Origin: Gottschalkia purinilytica
GTDB lineage: Bacteria > Bacillota > Clostridia > Tissierellales > Gottschalkiaceae
Length of the DNA stretch: 64,000 nucleotides
Reading direction: 5' to 3'
Assembly (NCBI RefSeq): GCF_001190785.1
Contig: NZ_LGSS01000005.1
Span: 124,001 to 188,000, forward strand
The notes under the pieces are model-generated. The model did no database searches and was not told the DNA's origin. It saw only the letters and a list, made by a program, of their open reading frames with translations. The translations under genes were made by a program, and so were the position numbers. Within the stretch, counting starts at the first letter, position 1. Every line of letters starts with the position of its first letter. Positions 45,501 to 54,991 of the stretch are shown here, piece after piece.

Positions 45501-46862
45501 TTTGGAAAAGGATATGTATTTAGAGCAGGTACAATAGGAACTATAGCGGAAAAGACAGCTTACGGTTTTGTTAAAAAGTATTTTGATGAAAGAAACAAAC
45601 TAGTAAATCCTCCAGAGATAAATAGATTGGTAAAAGGATGTACTGGAATAAAAAGAACATCTGGCCAACATCCAGGAGGAATAATGGTAGTCCCAAGCTA
45701 TAAGGATATATATGACTTCACTCCTATACAATACCCTGCTGATGATGTAAAATCAGGAGTTATAACTACTCACTTTGATTATCATTCTATAAGTGGTAGA
45801 ATTCTGAAGTTAGATATACTAGGACACGATGTTCCCAGTATAATAAAAATGTTAGAAGACTTAACAGGACTTAATGCACAGTCCATATCGTTAGATGATA
45901 AAGAAACAATGAATATATTTGTTAGTACTGAGTCTTTAGGAATAACTAAAGAAGATATAAATTCAGAAGTAGGGACTTTAGGTATACCGGAATTTGGAAC
46001 TAAGTTTGTTCGACAAATGCTTATAGATACGAAACCTACTACTTTTGCCGAATTAGTTAGAATTAGTGGTCTTTCACACGGAACTGATGTATGGATAAAT
46101 AATGCTCAAGAATTAGTCAGAGATGGAGTAGCTAAATTAAGTGGTGTTATATGTACCAGAGATGATATTATGCTATACCTTATTTATAATGGATTAGATA
46201 AAAAGAAATCCTTTAAGATAATGGAAAAAGTAAGAAAAGGTAAGGGACTTTCAGAAGATGAAGAGAATTATATGAGAGAAAATAATATACCAGAATGGTA
46301 CATAGAATCTTGTAAAAAGATAAAATATATGTTCCCTAAAGCTCATGCAGTTGCATATGTTATGATGTCTTTTAGAATTGCTTATTTTAAAGTTCACTAT
46401 CCAGAAGCTTTTTATGCAACGTATTTTACATCTAAGGCAATGGATTTTGATGCAGAACTTATAGTAAAGGGTAGAAGTGCTGTAGAAAACAAGATTAAAG
46501 AACTAGAAGCTTTAGGCAATGATAAAACAACTAAGGAAAAAAATCTCCTAACAGTTTTAGAGGTTGCTTTAGAAATGTATGCTAGAGGATTTAAATTTGA
46601 GAAAGTAGATTTATATAAATCTGATAGTGATAAATTTCTTATAGGAGACGAAGGAATAATTCCACCATTAAAGTCTCTTGAAGGCGTAGGAGAGAATGCT
46701 GCTAGAAATATTGTTAAGGAAAGAGAACAAGGGGTATTTTTATCTGTAGAGGATTTGGTTACAAGAGCTAAGGTTACAAAAACAGTAATAGAAGCATTAA
46801 GGGTACACGGTTGTTTGGGTAATATGCCTGAAAGTAATCAGCTAACTCTATTTAACATTTGA
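42537..46862 (+). CDS. polC: DNA polymerase III alpha subunit, PolC type
   Basis: PolC is the replicative polymerase of low-GC Gram-positives. The 1441 residues show, in order: an N-terminal DnaE-binding-like region, an OB domain (about 240-330), a PHP domain (ELHCHTKMSSMDGMTSF) that is split by a 3'-5' exonuclease insert (VVFDIETTGFSSRNDEI), the zinc-finger-like CPECKNSEF ... CPKCGTMYKK, and the polymerase core with GSRGSVGSSFVATM and DIDLNFAGEYQ. A possible domain feature is the Ser/Asn-rich linker at about 195-225. The gene is intact. Confidence 0.98.
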   Translation: MTLPKKKVEDIIKSLKIDITSSEILQAKIDKVIVNNKNKELKLILSAENIINDRNLEKLRKLFEEKFSKFSNISLNVKYKELSINEDGIIDKYLQNIIYQINKMIPSSCAWIHNINYKIVNNVINFILDSEIAIYTLEAKSMNKILEDKIKNEFGNDVYIKFEYEENNKNEEDYLKQKELEESKILTELIVNNNNSKSNNSSKPESGKSFEPSKNSFRSKSNSSSIIKKIQGDITKISEINMHSGFVIIEGEIFDVESKEIKGDRKLYTFSLTDYTNSITVKVFTNKKNEETLQETLKENIFVRLSGDVVYDNFSRQVVVMLKNIQTLKKETRKDIHPEKRVELHCHTKMSSMDGMTSFSAIAKRASDWGHKAIAITDHGIVQSFPEGMDAARNLGIKVLYGVEGYLVNDSKQIITNVSNEDIDCEYVVFDIETTGFSSRNDEIIEIGAVKVKDGNIVDRYSQLIKPSVNIPDKIVELTGINDNMVKDKPSIIEVLPDFLEFINGSVLVAHNASFDVSFIKENLYKIEETLDNPILDTLSLTRVLFPELRSHKLNLVAKHLGISLENHHRAVDDSEATAEILLKCIDKLKEEGIYKLEDINVFSSNNTNIKSEETFHIIIFAKNQNGLKNLYKIISESHLNYFYRRPRIPKSLLTKYREDLIIGSACEAGELYRSILKNKDYNEISDIVSFYDFLEIQPIENNAFLVQNKMVKDYDELKSINKKIVDLGEKHNKPVVATGDVHFLDPEDEVYRRILMSGQGFSDADNQAPLYLKTTDEMLLEFSYLGEEKAKEVVIYNTNLISDMIEEIIPIPDGTFAPVIEGADDELRRINYEKAISIYGDPLPELVKARLDRELNSIISNGYAVMYIIAQKLVTKSLSDGYLVGSRGSVGSSFVATMSDITEVNPLPPHYVCPECKNSEFITDGSIGSGADLKEKNCPKCGTMYKKDGHDIPFEVFLGFEGDKEPDIDLNFAGEYQAVAHQYTEELFGKGYVFRAGTIGTIAEKTAYGFVKKYFDERNKLVNPPEINRLVKGCTGIKRTSGQHPGGIMVVPSYKDIYDFTPIQYPADDVKSGVITTHFDYHSISGRILKLDILGHDVPSIIKMLEDLTGLNAQSISLDDKETMNIFVSTESLGITKEDINSEVGTLGIPEFGTKFVRQMLIDTKPTTFAELVRISGLSHGTDVWINNAQELVRDGVAKLSGVICTRDDIMLYLIYNGLDKKKSFKIMEKVRKGKGLSEDEENYMRENNIPEWYIESCKKIKYMFPKAHAVAYVMMSFRIAYFKVHYPEAFYATYFTSKAMDFDAELIVKGRSAVENKIKELEALGNDKTTKEKNLLTVLEVALEMYARGFKFEKVDLYKSDSDKFLIGDEGIIPPLKSLEGVGENAARNIVKEREQGVFLSVEDLVTRAKVTKTVIEALRVHGCLGNMPESNQLTLFNI

Positions 46863-46918
46863 TTTTTGGAAAAAAATATGATAAGCTTAATGTAACTAAA
46901 AGTTTTGACGAGTTTAAG

Positions 46919-46950
46919 GAGTGGGAATACCCACTCTTGATTTATTTTAT
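46919..46950 (+). terminator. Putative terminator after polC
   Basis: GAGTGGG (46919-46925) and CCCACTC (46930-46936) form a 7-bp stem with a 4-nt loop, followed by TTGATTTATTTTAT. It lies in the 160-bp gap between polC and rimP. Confidence 0.75.
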
Positions 46951-47022
46951 AGAGAATAACTTATAGAATAAATAATACTTTTTATGGGAAAATAATCTAT
47001 ATAATACTCTGGAGGTGAATGT

Positions 47023-47487
47023 ATGAAAAGAAGTGATATAGAGAACATGGTAACAGAAATGTTAGATCCTATATTAGAAGAACTAAATTTTGAACTAGTA
47101 GACGTTGAATATATTAAAGAAGGACCTAATATGTATTTAAGAATATACATAGATAAGCCAGGTGGAATTAATATAGATGACTGTCAAAAAGTAAGTGAGC
47201 AGGTAAGTGAACTATTAGATGAAAAAGATCCTATAGAAGAGAACTATTTTTTAGAAGTATCTTCCCCAGGATTAGATAGACCTTTAAAAAAAGAAAAAGA
47301 TTTTCAAAGTAGTATAGGAAAAGATGTGGAAATAAGCTTATACAAACCTTTGAATGGAAAGAAGAAATTTGCTGGAAAACTATTAAAATTTGATAATGAA
47401 AAAGTTTATATTGAAGATGATACTATTGGTGAAATTGCTATAGAAAGAGAAAGTATATCTAAAATAAACTTAGCCATTATATTCTAA
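47023..47487 (+). CDS. rimP: Ribosome maturation factor RimP
   Basis: RimP assists 30S assembly. The 154 residues include FELVDVEYIKEGPNMYLRI, DDCQKVSEQVSELLDE and the signature YFLEVSSPGLDRPLKK. ATG start after GGAGGTG. It begins the rimP-nusA-infB operon, 14 bp before nusA. Confidence 0.96.
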   Translation: MKRSDIENMVTEMLDPILEELNFELVDVEYIKEGPNMYLRIYIDKPGGINIDDCQKVSEQVSELLDEKDPIEENYFLEVSSPGLDRPLKKEKDFQSSIGKDVEISLYKPLNGKKKFAGKLLKFDNEKVYIEDDTIGEIAIERESISKINLAIIF

Positions 47488-47501
47488 AGGAGGTAAAGGG
47501 G

Positions 47502-48602
47502 ATGAAGGCTGAATTTATAGAGGCTTTAGAAGAAATCGAAAAAGAGAAAGGTATATCGAAAGATACTATATTCGATGCGCTAGAGTTGGCTCTAATATCA
47601 GGATACAAGAAAAACTTTGGTTCGTCTCAGAATGTTGAAGTTGATATAAATAGAGAATCAGGAGAAGTAAAAGTATATGCTAAAAAGTCAGTTGTAGATG
47701 TAGTAGAGGATGAGCTATTAGAAATAAGTTTAGAGGATGCTAGATCTTTAGATAATAAATATGATATTGATGATGTAGTGAAAATTGAAGTTACACCTAG
47801 AAACTTTGGAAGAATTGCAGCTCAAACTGCAAAACAAGTAGTAACTCAAAAAATTAAAGAAGCTGAGAGAGAAATAATTTTTGATGAATTTATAAATAGA
47901 GAAAACGAAATTATAACAGGTATTATTCAAAGATTTAGTAAAAATAATATATTAATTAACTTGGGAAAAACAGAAGGAATATTAGCTCCAAGTGAGCAAA
48001 TACAAGGAGAAGCATATAATCAAGCCTCAAGAATAAAAACATATATACTAGAAGTTAAAAAGACAACTAAAGGACCTCAGATATCACTTTCACGTACTCA
48101 TCCAGGACTTGTTAAGAGACTATTTGAGTTAGAAGTACCTGAGATACAAGAGGGTGTTGTAGATATATATAGTATTTCTAGGGAAGCAGGTTCAAGAACT
48201 AAAATAGCAGTATATTCTAATGACGAAAATGTTGATCCTGTTGGTGCTTGTGTTGGATTTAAAGGGGCAAGAGTTAAAGCTATAGTGGATGAACTAAATG
48301 GAGAAAAAATAGATATAATAACTTGGAGTAAAGATGATACAGAGTTTATATCGAATAGTTTAAGTCCAGCGAAGGTGTTAAAAGTTGAAATAGATGAAAA
48401 AGAAAAATCAGCTTTAGTGGTAGTACCTGATTATCAATTATCATTAGCTATAGGAAAAGAAGGTCAGAACGCTAGACTAGCTGCGAAACTTACAGGTTGG
48501 AAAATAGATATAAAAAGCGAAAGCCAATATAAACAGGAAACTGGAATAAGTTTAACTGACGATAGTTATGAAATAGAAAAAAGTGATAATAACTTTTTAT
48601 AG
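47502..48602 (+). CDS. nusA: Transcription termination/antitermination factor NusA
   Basis: NusA modulates RNA polymerase pausing and termination. Domains: N-terminal polymerase-binding (about 1-125), S1 (about 130-200, ENEIITGIIQRFSKNNILI), and KH1/KH2 (about 230-345, DPVGACVGFKGARVKAIV and LAIGKEGQNARLAAKLTGW). The 366-residue short form without C-terminal acidic repeats is normal for Firmicutes. Ribosome binding site AAAGGAGGTAAAG. Confidence 0.97.
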   Translation: MKAEFIEALEEIEKEKGISKDTIFDALELALISGYKKNFGSSQNVEVDINRESGEVKVYAKKSVVDVVEDELLEISLEDARSLDNKYDIDDVVKIEVTPRNFGRIAAQTAKQVVTQKIKEAEREIIFDEFINRENEIITGIIQRFSKNNILINLGKTEGILAPSEQIQGEAYNQASRIKTYILEVKKTTKGPQISLSRTHPGLVKRLFELEVPEIQEGVVDIYSISREAGSRTKIAVYSNDENVDPVGACVGFKGARVKAIVDELNGEKIDIITWSKDDTEFISNSLSPAKVLKVEIDEKEKSALVVVPDYQLSLAIGKEGQNARLAAKLTGWKIDIKSESQYKQETGISLTDDSYEIEKSDNNFL

Positions 48603-48631
48603 ATAATTAATGTTGAAGGAAGGTGGTATTA

Positions 48632-48901
48632 ATGAAAGTAAGAAAAATACCCCTTAGGAAGTGTGTGGGCTGTAATGAAAGCAAGCCTAAAAGGGAGCTT
48701 ATAAGAGTTGTTAAAAACAAAGAAAATGAGATAACAGTAGATTTAAAGGGAAAAGCAAACGGTAGAGGAGCATATATTTGTAATGATGCAAAATGCTTTG
48801 AAAAAGCTAGAAAAAGTAAAAAACTTGAAAAAGCACTAGAGACTGAAATACCTTTAGATGTATATGAACAACTGCTACAGGAGATAAAAAATGATGAATA
48901 A
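48632..48901 (+). CDS. rnpM: YlxR/RnpM RNA-binding protein
   Basis: This 89-residue DUF448 protein has the motif RKIPLRKCVGCNESKPKRE and then RGAYICNDAKCFEKARK. YlxR of Bacillus (RnpM) binds and modulates RNase P. ATG 48632 has AAGGAAGGTGG upstream; an in-frame GTG at 48623 lies in that site. It overlaps the L7Ae-family gene by 11 bp. Confidence 0.92.
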   Translation: MKVRKIPLRKCVGCNESKPKRELIRVVKNKENEITVDLKGKANGRGAYICNDAKCFEKARKSKKLEKALETEIPLDVYEQLLQEIKNDE

Positions 48902-49202
48902 ACTTTATTCGATGTTAGGAATTGGTAAGAAAGCAGGATTTATAACATCTGGTGAAACAGGTTGCATACAGAATATGAAGAAAGACAAATGTAAGCTACT
49001 TCTTTTAGCATCTGATGCTTCGGATAATACTAAGGATAAGTTTATTAGTTTATGTAACAGAAAAAAAATAAAGTATGTTATAATTGGTAAGAAGCATGAA
49101 CTAGGAGGTTCTATAGGAAAAGATATTGCAGCAACTATTTCTATAACAGATGATTCTTTTACAAAAGCTGTTTTGAATATAATTGATATAGATGCTAGAT
49201 GA
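48891..49202 (+). CDS. YlxQ, L7Ae/L30e-family ribosomal-like protein
   Basis: The 103-residue protein has the L7Ae kink-turn-binding fold: [35 protein letters not shown] and the end KAVLNIID. In Bacillus, YlxQ sits at the same place between ylxR and infB. It has ATGATG at the start, so either Met is possible. Its end lies 34 bp before the infB TTG start. Confidence 0.9.
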   Translation: MMNKLYSMLGIGKKAGFITSGETGCIQNMKKDKCKLLLLASDASDNTKDKFISLCNRKKIKYVIIGKKHELGGSIGKDIAATISITDDSFTKAVLNIIDIDAR

Positions 49203-49236
49203 TGTATCACCTGTAAATAATATGGGGGTGTATAGT

Positions 49237-51285
49237 TTGACAAAACTAAGAGTATATGAATTAGCAAAAGAATTAGGGCTAACAAGCAAAGACTTAATGG
49301 AAAAAATAAGTGAGCTAGACCTAAAGGTAGCAAGCCACATGAGTGCCATAGAAGATGAAGAAGCGGAACTTTTAAGAGAATTATTAAAAGATGAGGTTAA
49401 TAATAAAGAAAACATAGAAAATGATTCGAAAGAACTGGAGGAAAAGCTTATTAAAGATAATAAAAATACTACAAATAAAAGTACACAAGTTGAAGAAAAT
49501 ACAATAGAAAAAGAAGAATCTAATACTAATAAGATAGAGGTAGAAGAAACTATACAGGTTAAAGAATTAGCGGAAAAAATGAATATTTCCCCAAATGAAG
49601 TTATAACTAAGCTTATTTCTTTAGGAATTATGGCTGGTTTAAATCAAGATATAGATTTTGATACAGCTAGTATAATAGCTGCAGAATTTGATTATGAATT
49701 AGTAATGCCATTATCTAGTTCAGAAGAGATTGAAGAAAAACTGATAGCGGAACTTGATTATGAAGATAGTCCAGAAGATTTAGTATTAAGACCACCTGTA
49801 GTAACTGTTATGGGGCATGTTGATCATGGTAAAACATCTTTACTTGATGCAATACGTGAAACTAGTGTTACAAAGAAAGAAGCTGGAGGTATAACTCAGC
49901 ACATAGGAGCATCGACTGTAAATGTAAAAAATAAAGAGATAGTATTTTTAGATACACCTGGACATGAGGCTTTTACTTCTATGAGAGCTAGGGGAGCTCA
50001 GATTACTGATATAGCAATATTAGTGGTAGCTGGAGATGACGGTGTAATGCCTCAAACTGTAGAAGCGTTAAACCATGCTAAAGCAGCTGATGTTCCTATA
50101 ATAGTTGCTGTTAACAAAATGGATAAGCCAGAAGTAAATCCTGACAGGGTAAAACAAGAATTAACAGAACATGGATTAATGCCAGAAGAATGGGGTGGAG
50201 ATACTATATTTGTACATGTATCTGCACTTAAGAAACAAGGTATAGATGAACTATTAGAAATGATTGCTTTAGTTTCTGAAATGCAAGAGCTAAAAGCTAA
50301 CCCAAATAGAAATGCAGTAGGTACTATTATAGAGGCAAAACTAGATAAGAGTAGAGGACCAGTAGCTACTGTTTTAGTTCAAAAAGGAACTCTATCTATA
50401 GGAGATGCAGTTGTTTCAGGATCTTCTTATGGACGTATTAGAGCTATGTTAGATGATAAAGGAAAAAGAGTAAAAAAAGTTGGACCATCTACACCTGTTG
50501 AAATATTAGGACTTTCAGAAGTTCCAAATGCAGGTGAAAGATTATACATGGTTGACGATGATAAGAAGGCTAGAGATATAGCTGAAAAAGTAAGAATAAA
50601 AAATAGAGATGAACACTTAAAGGCCACTCAAAAAGTTTCTTTAGATGACTTGTTTGAAAGAATACAACAAGGTGAAGTGAAGGATTTAAATCTAATTATA
50701 AAAGCAGATGTTAAAGGTACTACTGAAGCTATTAAACAATCTTTAGTAAAATTAAGTACGGAAGAAGTAAAAGTAAATCCTATTCATATTGGAGTAGGAG
50801 CTATTACAGAAAGTGATATTATGCTAGCGTCTGCTTCAAATGCCATAGTAATAGGATTTAATGTTAGACCTACGACTAGTGCTATAGAAGTGGCTAAAAG
50901 AGAACAAGTTGATGTTAGAAATTATAGAGTAATATATAATGCTATAGAAGATATTAAAGCAGCTATAGAAGGTATGTTAGATCCTGAATATCAAGAAGTT
51001 GTATTAGGTAGAGCTGAAGTTAGAGCTACATTTAAAGTACCTAATGCTGGAACTATTGCAGGAGTATATGTTATACAAGGTAAAGTTACAAGAAACTCTA
51101 GTATAAGGCTTTTAAGAGATAATGTTGTTATTCATGAAGGCTCAATATCATCATTAAAAAGATTCAAAGATGATGTAAAAGAGATCCAAACAAACTACGA
51201 AGGTGGTTTAGGAATAGATGGGTACAACGATTTAAAAGAAGGCGATGTAATAGAAGCTTATATTCTAGAAGAAGTAAAGAAATAA
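49237..51285 (+). CDS. infB: Translation initiation factor IF-2
   Basis: IF-2 is the GTPase that places initiator tRNA. The start is TTG at 49237, behind GGGGGTG, giving [19 protein letters not shown]; the longer in-frame reading from 49192 would overlap ylxQ. The G domain has [14 protein letters not shown] (from about residue 193), [17 protein letters not shown] and [10 protein letters not shown], followed by domains II, III and IV. 682 residues; the N-terminal linker is short, as in Clostridia. Confidence 0.97.
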   Translation: MTKLRVYELAKELGLTSKDLMEKISELDLKVASHMSAIEDEEAELLRELLKDEVNNKENIENDSKELEEKLIKDNKNTTNKSTQVEENTIEKEESNTNKIEVEETIQVKELAEKMNISPNEVITKLISLGIMAGLNQDIDFDTASIIAAEFDYELVMPLSSSEEIEEKLIAELDYEDSPEDLVLRPPVVTVMGHVDHGKTSLLDAIRETSVTKKEAGGITQHIGASTVNVKNKEIVFLDTPGHEAFTSMRARGAQITDIAILVVAGDDGVMPQTVEALNHAKAADVPIIVAVNKMDKPEVNPDRVKQELTEHGLMPEEWGGDTIFVHVSALKKQGIDELLEMIALVSEMQELKANPNRNAVGTIIEAKLDKSRGPVATVLVQKGTLSIGDAVVSGSSYGRIRAMLDDKGKRVKKVGPSTPVEILGLSEVPNAGERLYMVDDDKKARDIAEKVRIKNRDEHLKATQKVSLDDLFERIQQGEVKDLNLIIKADVKGTTEAIKQSLVKLSTEEVKVNPIHIGVGAITESDIMLASASNAIVIGFNVRPTTSAIEVAKREQVDVRNYRVIYNAIEDIKAAIEGMLDPEYQEVVLGRAEVRATFKVPNAGTIAGVYVIQGKVTRNSSIRLLRDNVVIHEGSISSLKRFKDDVKEIQTNYEGGLGIDGYNDLKEGDVIEAYILEEVKK

Positions 51286-51315
51286 ACGAATATTAAGTTA
51301 ATAGAGGTGGAGTTT

Positions 51316-51663
51316 ATGAGTGAAAAAAGACTCGGAAGAATTGGAGAAGAGATCAAAAAAATAGTGAGTAATATAATAATGAATGAACTAAAAGATCCTA
51401 GAATTTCTTCAATGACTAGTATAACTCAAGTTCAAGTAACTAAGGATTTAAGATTTGCTAAAATATTTATTAGCGTACTTGGAGATGAAAAAAGTGGAGA
51501 AAATACTATCAAAGGACTTGAGTCAGCAAGTGGATTTATCAGAAAAGAAATAGGAAAAAACTTAAGCCTCAGATATACTCCAGAGCCAGTATTTGAATTG
51601 GATAATTCTATAGAATATGGAATAAAAATATCAAAGATTTTAGATGATATAAATAAAAAGTAA
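51316..51663 (+). CDS. rbfA: 30S ribosome-binding factor RbfA
   Basis: RbfA aids 16S rRNA maturation. The 115 residues carry RLGRIGEEIKKIVSNII, LKDPRISSMTSITQVQVTKD and ISVLGDEKSGENTIKGLESA. ATG 51316 has AGAGGTGG upstream; an in-frame GTG at 51307 lies within that site. The usual Bacillus ylxP between infB and rbfA is absent. Confidence 0.95.
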   Translation: MSEKRLGRIGEEIKKIVSNIIMNELKDPRISSMTSITQVQVTKDLRFAKIFISVLGDEKSGENTIKGLESASGFIRKEIGKNLSLRYTPEPVFELDNSIEYGIKISKILDDINKK

Positions 51664-51679
51664 AGAGGAATTTTGTGCT

Positions 51680-52651
51680 ATGAATAATATGTTTAATAGT
51701 GTAAAAAATGATATATTAGAGAAAATAAAAACTAGCGATAAAATATATATTATGTCCCACATAGATCCTGATGGAGACAGTATAGGCTCTATTTTAGGAT
51801 TAGGATTATCTCTAAATAGAATTTTAAATAAAGACATAAACATAGCTGTAAATGATGATATACCATCAAATTTTGAGTTTTTGCCAATCAAACATATAGG
51901 TAAAATAAATAGCAATGATAAAATAGACTTATTAATAACTTTGGATTGCGCTGATATAGGTAGATTAGGATTTGAAGAAGACTTTCTTAATAACATAAAA
52001 TATATTATAAATATAGATCATCATGTGACTAATACTAATTTTGGTGATATTAATATAGTGAATCACAATGCCAGCTCGACTTGTGAAGTTGTTTATGAGT
52101 TACTAGAGGAAATGAATATAGGCTTAACTGTTGATATTGCTACTTGTCTATATGTAGGAATATCAACAGACACAGGTAGCTTTAAATATGGAAATACTAG
52201 TTCTAGAACACATTTAATAGCTTCAAACTTATTAGAGAAAGGTATTGATATAGGTAAAATTAATACAGAACTATATCAAAAAAGAAGTGTAGGAAGAACA
52301 AAACTCTTAATGGAATCACTAAATAATTTGGAACTACTAAATAATGACAAAGTTGCAATAGTATCTTTAACTAGCGACATGTTTGATAGATGTAATTCAT
52401 CTAAAAAAGATGCAGATTCAATAGTTGATTTCATTAGAGATATAAGTACAGTAGAAGTTGCATGTGTATTAAAAGAAGTTGACTATGAAAAAATAAAAAT
52501 AAGTTTAAGATCCAAAGAATATGTTGATGTATCTAAGATAGCTACGGAGTTTGAAGGTGGAGGACACTCTAAAGCTTCAGGGTGTACCATATTTTCTAAT
52601 ATAGAAGAAGCTAAAGAAAAAATTTTAAAAAAGATACTAGAGGCTATTTAG
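51680..52651 (+). CDS. nrnA: Bifunctional oligoribonuclease and pAp phosphatase NrnA
   Basis: NrnA belongs to the DHH/DHHA1 phosphoesterases, which degrade short RNAs and adenosine 3',5'-bisphosphate. Motifs: IMSHIDPDGDSIGS, LLITLDCADIGRLG, the DHH box IDHHVTN and the DHHA1-type FEGGGHSKASGCTIF. 323 residues is full length. It is inserted between rbfA and truB, an order common in Clostridia. Confidence 0.94.
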   Translation: MNNMFNSVKNDILEKIKTSDKIYIMSHIDPDGDSIGSILGLGLSLNRILNKDINIAVNDDIPSNFEFLPIKHIGKINSNDKIDLLITLDCADIGRLGFEEDFLNNIKYIINIDHHVTNTNFGDINIVNHNASSTCEVVYELLEEMNIGLTVDIATCLYVGISTDTGSFKYGNTSSRTHLIASNLLEKGIDIGKINTELYQKRSVGRTKLLMESLNNLELLNNDKVAIVSLTSDMFDRCNSSKKDADSIVDFIRDISTVEVACVLKEVDYEKIKISLRSKEYVDVSKIATEFEGGGHSKASGCTIFSNIEEAKEKILKKILEAI

Positions 52652-52659
52652 GTGATAAT

Positions 52660-53559
52660 ATGAATGGTATAATTAATGTTTTAAAACCTTCTAACATGAC
52701 ATCACATGATGTTGTTAGTTTTATTAGAAAAAAGTTAAATATTAAAAAAGTTGGGCACACTGGTACTTTAGACCCTAATGCAGCTGGTGTGCTTCCTATT
52801 TGTGTTGGAAAAGCTACTAGAGTATCTCAATACTTCAATGATTTTAATAAAAGTTATAGAGGAGAACTTACACTGGGATACTCTACTGATACACAAGATA
52901 AATATGGTACTATAATAGAAAAAAACGAAGACATTTTTGTAGATGAAGATGAAATCAAAAATGTATTTAACAAGTTTACTGGTAAAATAAATCAAATACC
53001 ACCCATGTATTCTGCTTTAAAATATAAGGGAAAAAAACTTTATGAACTTGCAAGAGAAGGAAAAACTATAGAAAGAGACTCAAGGGAAGTAACTATATAC
53101 GATTTGAAAATTCTAAAAAATTATGAAAATAGACGGATATTATTTGATGTAAAATGTTCAAAAGGAACCTATGTTAGAACTCTGTGTGAGGACATAGGAA
53201 GAGAACTAGGTACTCTTGGCCATATGTCTTTTTTAATGCGAACAGGTGTTGGAAACTTTAGTATAGAAGAAGCATTTACATTAGAAGAAATATCTGAAAT
53301 AGCGAGTAAAAATGAAATTGAATCTATTATGAAACCTTTGGATAGTGCTTTATTACAATATCAGAAGATAATATTAAAGGAAAATCTTCTTAGTGTTGTT
53401 AAAAATGGAGGGAAAATAACACTAAATAATGATATTATAGAAGGGTATAAGCTAAATGAAATATTAAGAGTATATGCTGGAGAAACTTTCATAGGAATTG
53501 GTACAATAAGAGAAAGTGATAATTGTATTCTCTTAAAAATGGAAAAAGTACTGCTATAA
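52660..53559 (+). CDS. truB: tRNA pseudouridine(55) synthase TruB
   Basis: TruB makes pseudouridine 55 in tRNA. The catalytic Asp38 is in VGHTGTLDPNAAGVLP; other motifs are GKATRVSQYFNDFNKSY, PPMYSALKYKGKKLYELAR and KCSKGTYVRTLCEDIG. 299 residues. It is followed by ribF after 9 bp as in Bacillus. Confidence 0.96.
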   Translation: MNGIINVLKPSNMTSHDVVSFIRKKLNIKKVGHTGTLDPNAAGVLPICVGKATRVSQYFNDFNKSYRGELTLGYSTDTQDKYGTIIEKNEDIFVDEDEIKNVFNKFTGKINQIPPMYSALKYKGKKLYELAREGKTIERDSREVTIYDLKILKNYENRRILFDVKCSKGTYVRTLCEDIGRELGTLGHMSFLMRTGVGNFSIEEAFTLEEISEIASKNEIESIMKPLDSALLQYQKIILKENLLSVVKNGGKITLNNDIIEGYKLNEILRVYAGETFIGIGTIRESDNCILLKMEKVLL

Positions 53560-53571
53560 AGGTGATTATTG

Positions 53572-54483
53572 ATGAAAATTATACTAAATAAAGATGAAAA
53601 TGTAGAATATAGAACTGGTGTAGCCTTAGGAAATTTTGATGGTATCCATATAGGTCATAAACATTTAATTTCAACCATGAAATCGAAAAGTGTGGAAAGA
53701 AATTTAGTTCCTGCTGTTTTTACCTTCAATAATAATTGCACTCAAATGAAGACAAAAAATAAATGTAATACCCTTATAAGTGATAAACAAAAAGCTGAAA
53801 TTATAGATGATTTAGGAGTAGACGTTTTGTATATGGTTAACTTTGACGATGAATTTAGACGTATGACTCCTGAGGACTTTATAAGAGATATAATTGTTAA
53901 AAAATTAAATGCTAAACTTGTAGTTGTTGGATTTGACTTTAGATTTGGATACAAAGCAGAAGGTGATAGTAATTACTTAATGCAAGCTGCTTCAAAGTAT
54001 GGATTTGAATGTTTGGTTATTGAACCTATAACTAACAATAAACAAGTGATTAGTAGCACTCATATTAGGGATTTAATAAAAAATGGAGATATAAGAGAGG
54101 CAAACTTGTTATTAGGAAGACCATATACAATGAGAGGCACAGTTATAGGAGGAAAAGGAAGAGGTAAAGGATTAGGTTTTGCAACGGCAAATATTGATTG
54201 TGAAATAGACTATTTACCTCCAAAGTTTGGAGTATATAAAACTTATACAGTGTATAAGGGAAAAGAATATTTGAGTATAACAAATGTAGGACGTAATCCA
54301 ACGTTTGAGGATATAATTTTCAGTATAGAAACACATATATTAGATTTTGATATGGATATATATGGAGAGCAAATACAGATTAAATTTATAGAATTTATAA
54401 GAGATGAAAAGAAATTTGATAATGTACAAGCACTTATAAGTCAGGTTATAAGTGATATTGATACGGTTAGAGTAAATAAATAA
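53572..54483 (+). CDS. ribF: Bifunctional riboflavin kinase / FMN adenylyltransferase
   Basis: RibF converts riboflavin to FMN and FAD. N-terminal adenylyltransferase: VALGNFDGIHIGHKHLI and VVGFDFRFGYKAEGD, SSTHIRDLIKNGDI. C-terminal kinase: GKGRGKGLGFATANI and VYKTYTVYKGKEYLSITNVG. ATG 53572 follows AAGGTGATTATT; a TTG immediately before it is less likely. 303 residues. Confidence 0.96.
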   Translation: MKIILNKDENVEYRTGVALGNFDGIHIGHKHLISTMKSKSVERNLVPAVFTFNNNCTQMKTKNKCNTLISDKQKAEIIDDLGVDVLYMVNFDDEFRRMTPEDFIRDIIVKKLNAKLVVVGFDFRFGYKAEGDSNYLMQAASKYGFECLVIEPITNNKQVISSTHIRDLIKNGDIREANLLLGRPYTMRGTVIGGKGRGKGLGFATANIDCEIDYLPPKFGVYKTYTVYKGKEYLSITNVGRNPTFEDIIFSIETHILDFDMDIYGEQIQIKFIEFIRDEKKFDNVQALISQVISDIDTVRVNK

Positions 54484-54486
54484 CTA

Positions 54487-54515
54487 TTTACAAAATATTA
54501 TGTATATGGTACAAT
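54487..54515 (+). promoter_or_regulatory. Sigma-A promoter of rpsO
   Basis: TTTACA (54487-54492), a 17-bp spacer and TACAAT (54510-54515) lie 91 bp before rpsO and only 3 bp after the ribF stop. The transcription start would fall near 54522, inside the loop region of the adjacent inverted repeat. Confidence 0.72.
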
Positions 54516-54582
54516 AACCCTTGTTAGGTTCCTTATGCTAAGTTTATTGTACCTTCGACTATATACTTGGCTTAAGGTGTAC
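54508..54582 (+). promoter_or_regulatory. rpsO leader with alternative pairings
   Basis: GGTACAATAA (54508-54517) and TTATTGTACC (54544-54553) form a perfect 10-bp inverted repeat. TGTACCTT (54549-54556) can instead pair with AAGGTGTACA (54575-54584, 2-nt bulge). A transcript read through from ribF can form the first stem, whereas one started at the local promoter lacks its left arm and can form only the second. This could be an S15 autoregulatory leader or a readthrough sensor, which is inference. Confidence 0.45.
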
Positions 54583-54606
54583 ACAAAAATTAAGGAGGAA
54601 TAAATA

Positions 54607-54876
54607 ATGAATTTAAGTAAAGAGGAAAAAGCAAGTATAATACAAGAATATAAAACTCATGAAGGAGATACTGGTTCTCCAGAAGTTCAAATTGCTATTT
54701 TAACTCACAGAATTAATAAGTTAAATGAACACTTAAAAGTTCATAAAAAAGATCATCATTCAAGAAGAGGACTTTTAAAAATGGTAGGACAAAGAAGAGG
54801 TCTTCAAAACTACTTAGAAAAAACTGATATTGAAAGATATCGTAGCCTAATACAAAGATTAGGATTAAGACGTTAA
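54607..54876 (+). CDS. rpsO: 30S ribosomal protein S15
   Basis: S15 binds 16S rRNA helix 20-22. The 89 residues begin [20 protein letters not shown] and hold [38 protein letters not shown] and end RLGLRR. Start after AAGGAGGAATAA. Standard position between ribF and pnp. Confidence 0.98.
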   Translation: MNLSKEEKASIIQEYKTHEGDTGSPEVQIAILTHRINKLNEHLKVHKKDHHSRRGLLKMVGQRRGLQNYLEKTDIERYRSLIQRLGLRR

Positions 54877-54905
54877 TAAGAGCGGGGGAATCCCGCTCTA
54901 TTAAT
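54874..54905 (+). terminator. Terminator after rpsO
   Basis: GAGCGGG (54880-54886) and CCCGCTC (54892-54898) pair around a 5-nt loop, with additional TTAATA/TATTAA pairing at the base. The following tract is AT-rich and not a pure T-run, so some readthrough into pnp is likely. Confidence 0.72.
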
Positions 54906-54991
54906 TTATAAAATAACTTATAAAATATAGTTTTTTTTATATTTTTAAGGAAAGAATAATATATGAAAGATATTAAAAAAGGAGGTAAAGT

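Noticed and set aside
47000-47005. TATAAT as a promoter for rimP
   Set aside because: A start about 7 bases downstream would fall inside the rimP ribosome binding site, and no -35 hexamer lies at the right distance.
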